Positions 5,403 through 5,607 of a stretch of DNA of 5,607 nucleotides are shown here, in pieces. Below the pieces are notes generated by a model. The model ran no database searches. It was given only the letters and a program-made list of their open reading frames with translations, and had not been told where the DNA came from. Numbering within the stretch: position 1 is the stretch's first letter; each line of letters opens with the position of its first letter. The DNA lies in the NCBI GenBank assembly GCA_023266165.1, contig JAHFRR010000092.1, forward strand, positions 1 to 5,607, written 5' to 3'. The translations under genes and the position numbers were made by a program. The stretch is from Thiotrichales bacterium (GTDB lineage Bacteria > Pseudomonadota > Gammaproteobacteria > Francisellales > CACEW01).

Positions 5403-5487
5403 CTTTATGTCCTCCCAAGATTTTATTAAAAATAAAAGTGTGCACGTTGGATTCTACGCTTTTTATTCTTAAATACAAGATCCACGG
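5403..5487 (-). promoter_or_regulatory. Leader and candidate promoter of the cassette
   Basis: Upstream of the cassette the minus strand carries TAGAAT (5456-5451), a good -10 match, with TTGTAT (5478-5473) 16 bases further up as a weak -35. A perfect A/T palindrome, ttttatt-aaa-aataaaa (5421-5437), lies between this and the ribosome site and could be an operator. The promoter would lie right beside the insertion sequence, so transposon-derived or read-through expression is possible. Confidence 0.3.
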
Positions 5488-5607
5488 TGTATAGGTTCAG
5501 GTATTTTGAGACTTTTGAGAAGCCTCCAATTGGTAGTGATGAATATACTGCATTGGGGTGAGTCCGTCGAGGGCTTGGTGGGGTCTGTAAGAGTTATATT
5601 TTTTAAG
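5488..5607 (-). mobile_element. IS3-type insertion sequence, one end only
   Basis: The transposase C-terminus runs off the right edge. A plausible element end is TGTATAGGTTCAGGTATTTT starting at 5488, since IS3-family ends usually begin with TG and lie just past the transposase stop. The other end is outside the window, so the terminal inverted repeat and target duplication cannot be confirmed. Confidence 0.5.
5497..5607 (-). CDS. IS3-family transposase (OrfB, rve integrase core), C-terminal fragment
   Basis: Only the last 36 codons are in the window; the 5' part continues past the right edge. On the minus strand they read YNSYRPHQALDGLTPMQYI followed by a short polar tail and a TGA stop at 5499-5497. 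The YNxxRPHxALxGLTPxxY signature is the typical C-terminal end of DDE integrase-core transposases of IS3-type elements, just after the catalytic Glu region. The frame is open throughout, with no sign of decay in what is visible. Confidence 0.85.
   Translation of the reverse strand, partial: LKKYNSYRPHQALDGLTPMQYIHHYQLEASQKSQNT

Overview
The window looks like gammaproteobacterial chromosome. The left part holds core genes (secB, pyrE) and the right part is an accessory stretch that ends in an insertion sequence. SecB and PyrE resemble the E. coli proteins along their whole length. No rRNA, tRNA or CRISPR array is visible. A link to an intracellular or amoeba-associated lineage such as Legionellales would fit the effector-like gene described below, but that is inference only.

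Layout. Positions 1-193 hold no gene. They hold a REP-like GC-rich palindrome followed by a dense series of inverted repeats, one of which looks like a terminator for the leftward genes. Positions 194-1450 carry a leftward pair: secB (export chaperone), then an endonuclease/exonuclease/phosphatase-fold hydrolase, separated by a pure A/T spacer. Positions 1451-1534 are the divergent control region. Rightward from there run pyrE (orotate phosphoribosyltransferase) and, overlapping it by four bases (ATGA), a flap/5'-3' exonuclease of the T4 RNase H-like phage type. Facing these after a 16-base gap is a leftward gene for a serine-recombinase-like protein. It has lost most catalytic residues but keeps a helix-turn-helix and has two GRPKG motifs.

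The right third, 3904-5402, is a leftward two-gene cassette, visibly richer in A+T and coupled by another ATGA overlap. The first gene encodes a 204-residue protein I do not recognise. The second encodes a 295-residue protein whose centre matches, by eye, the motif order and spacing of the OspF/SpvC/HopAI1 phosphothreonine lyase fold (K-x-H, then Lys 30 residues after the His), but which lacks the phosphate-binding arginines. The window ends in the C-terminus of an IS3-type transposase, whose element end lies about 90 bases upstream of the cassette.

The points of most interest are the lyase-like protein and its coupled partner, the degenerate recombinase, and the phage-type nuclease translationally tied to pyrE.
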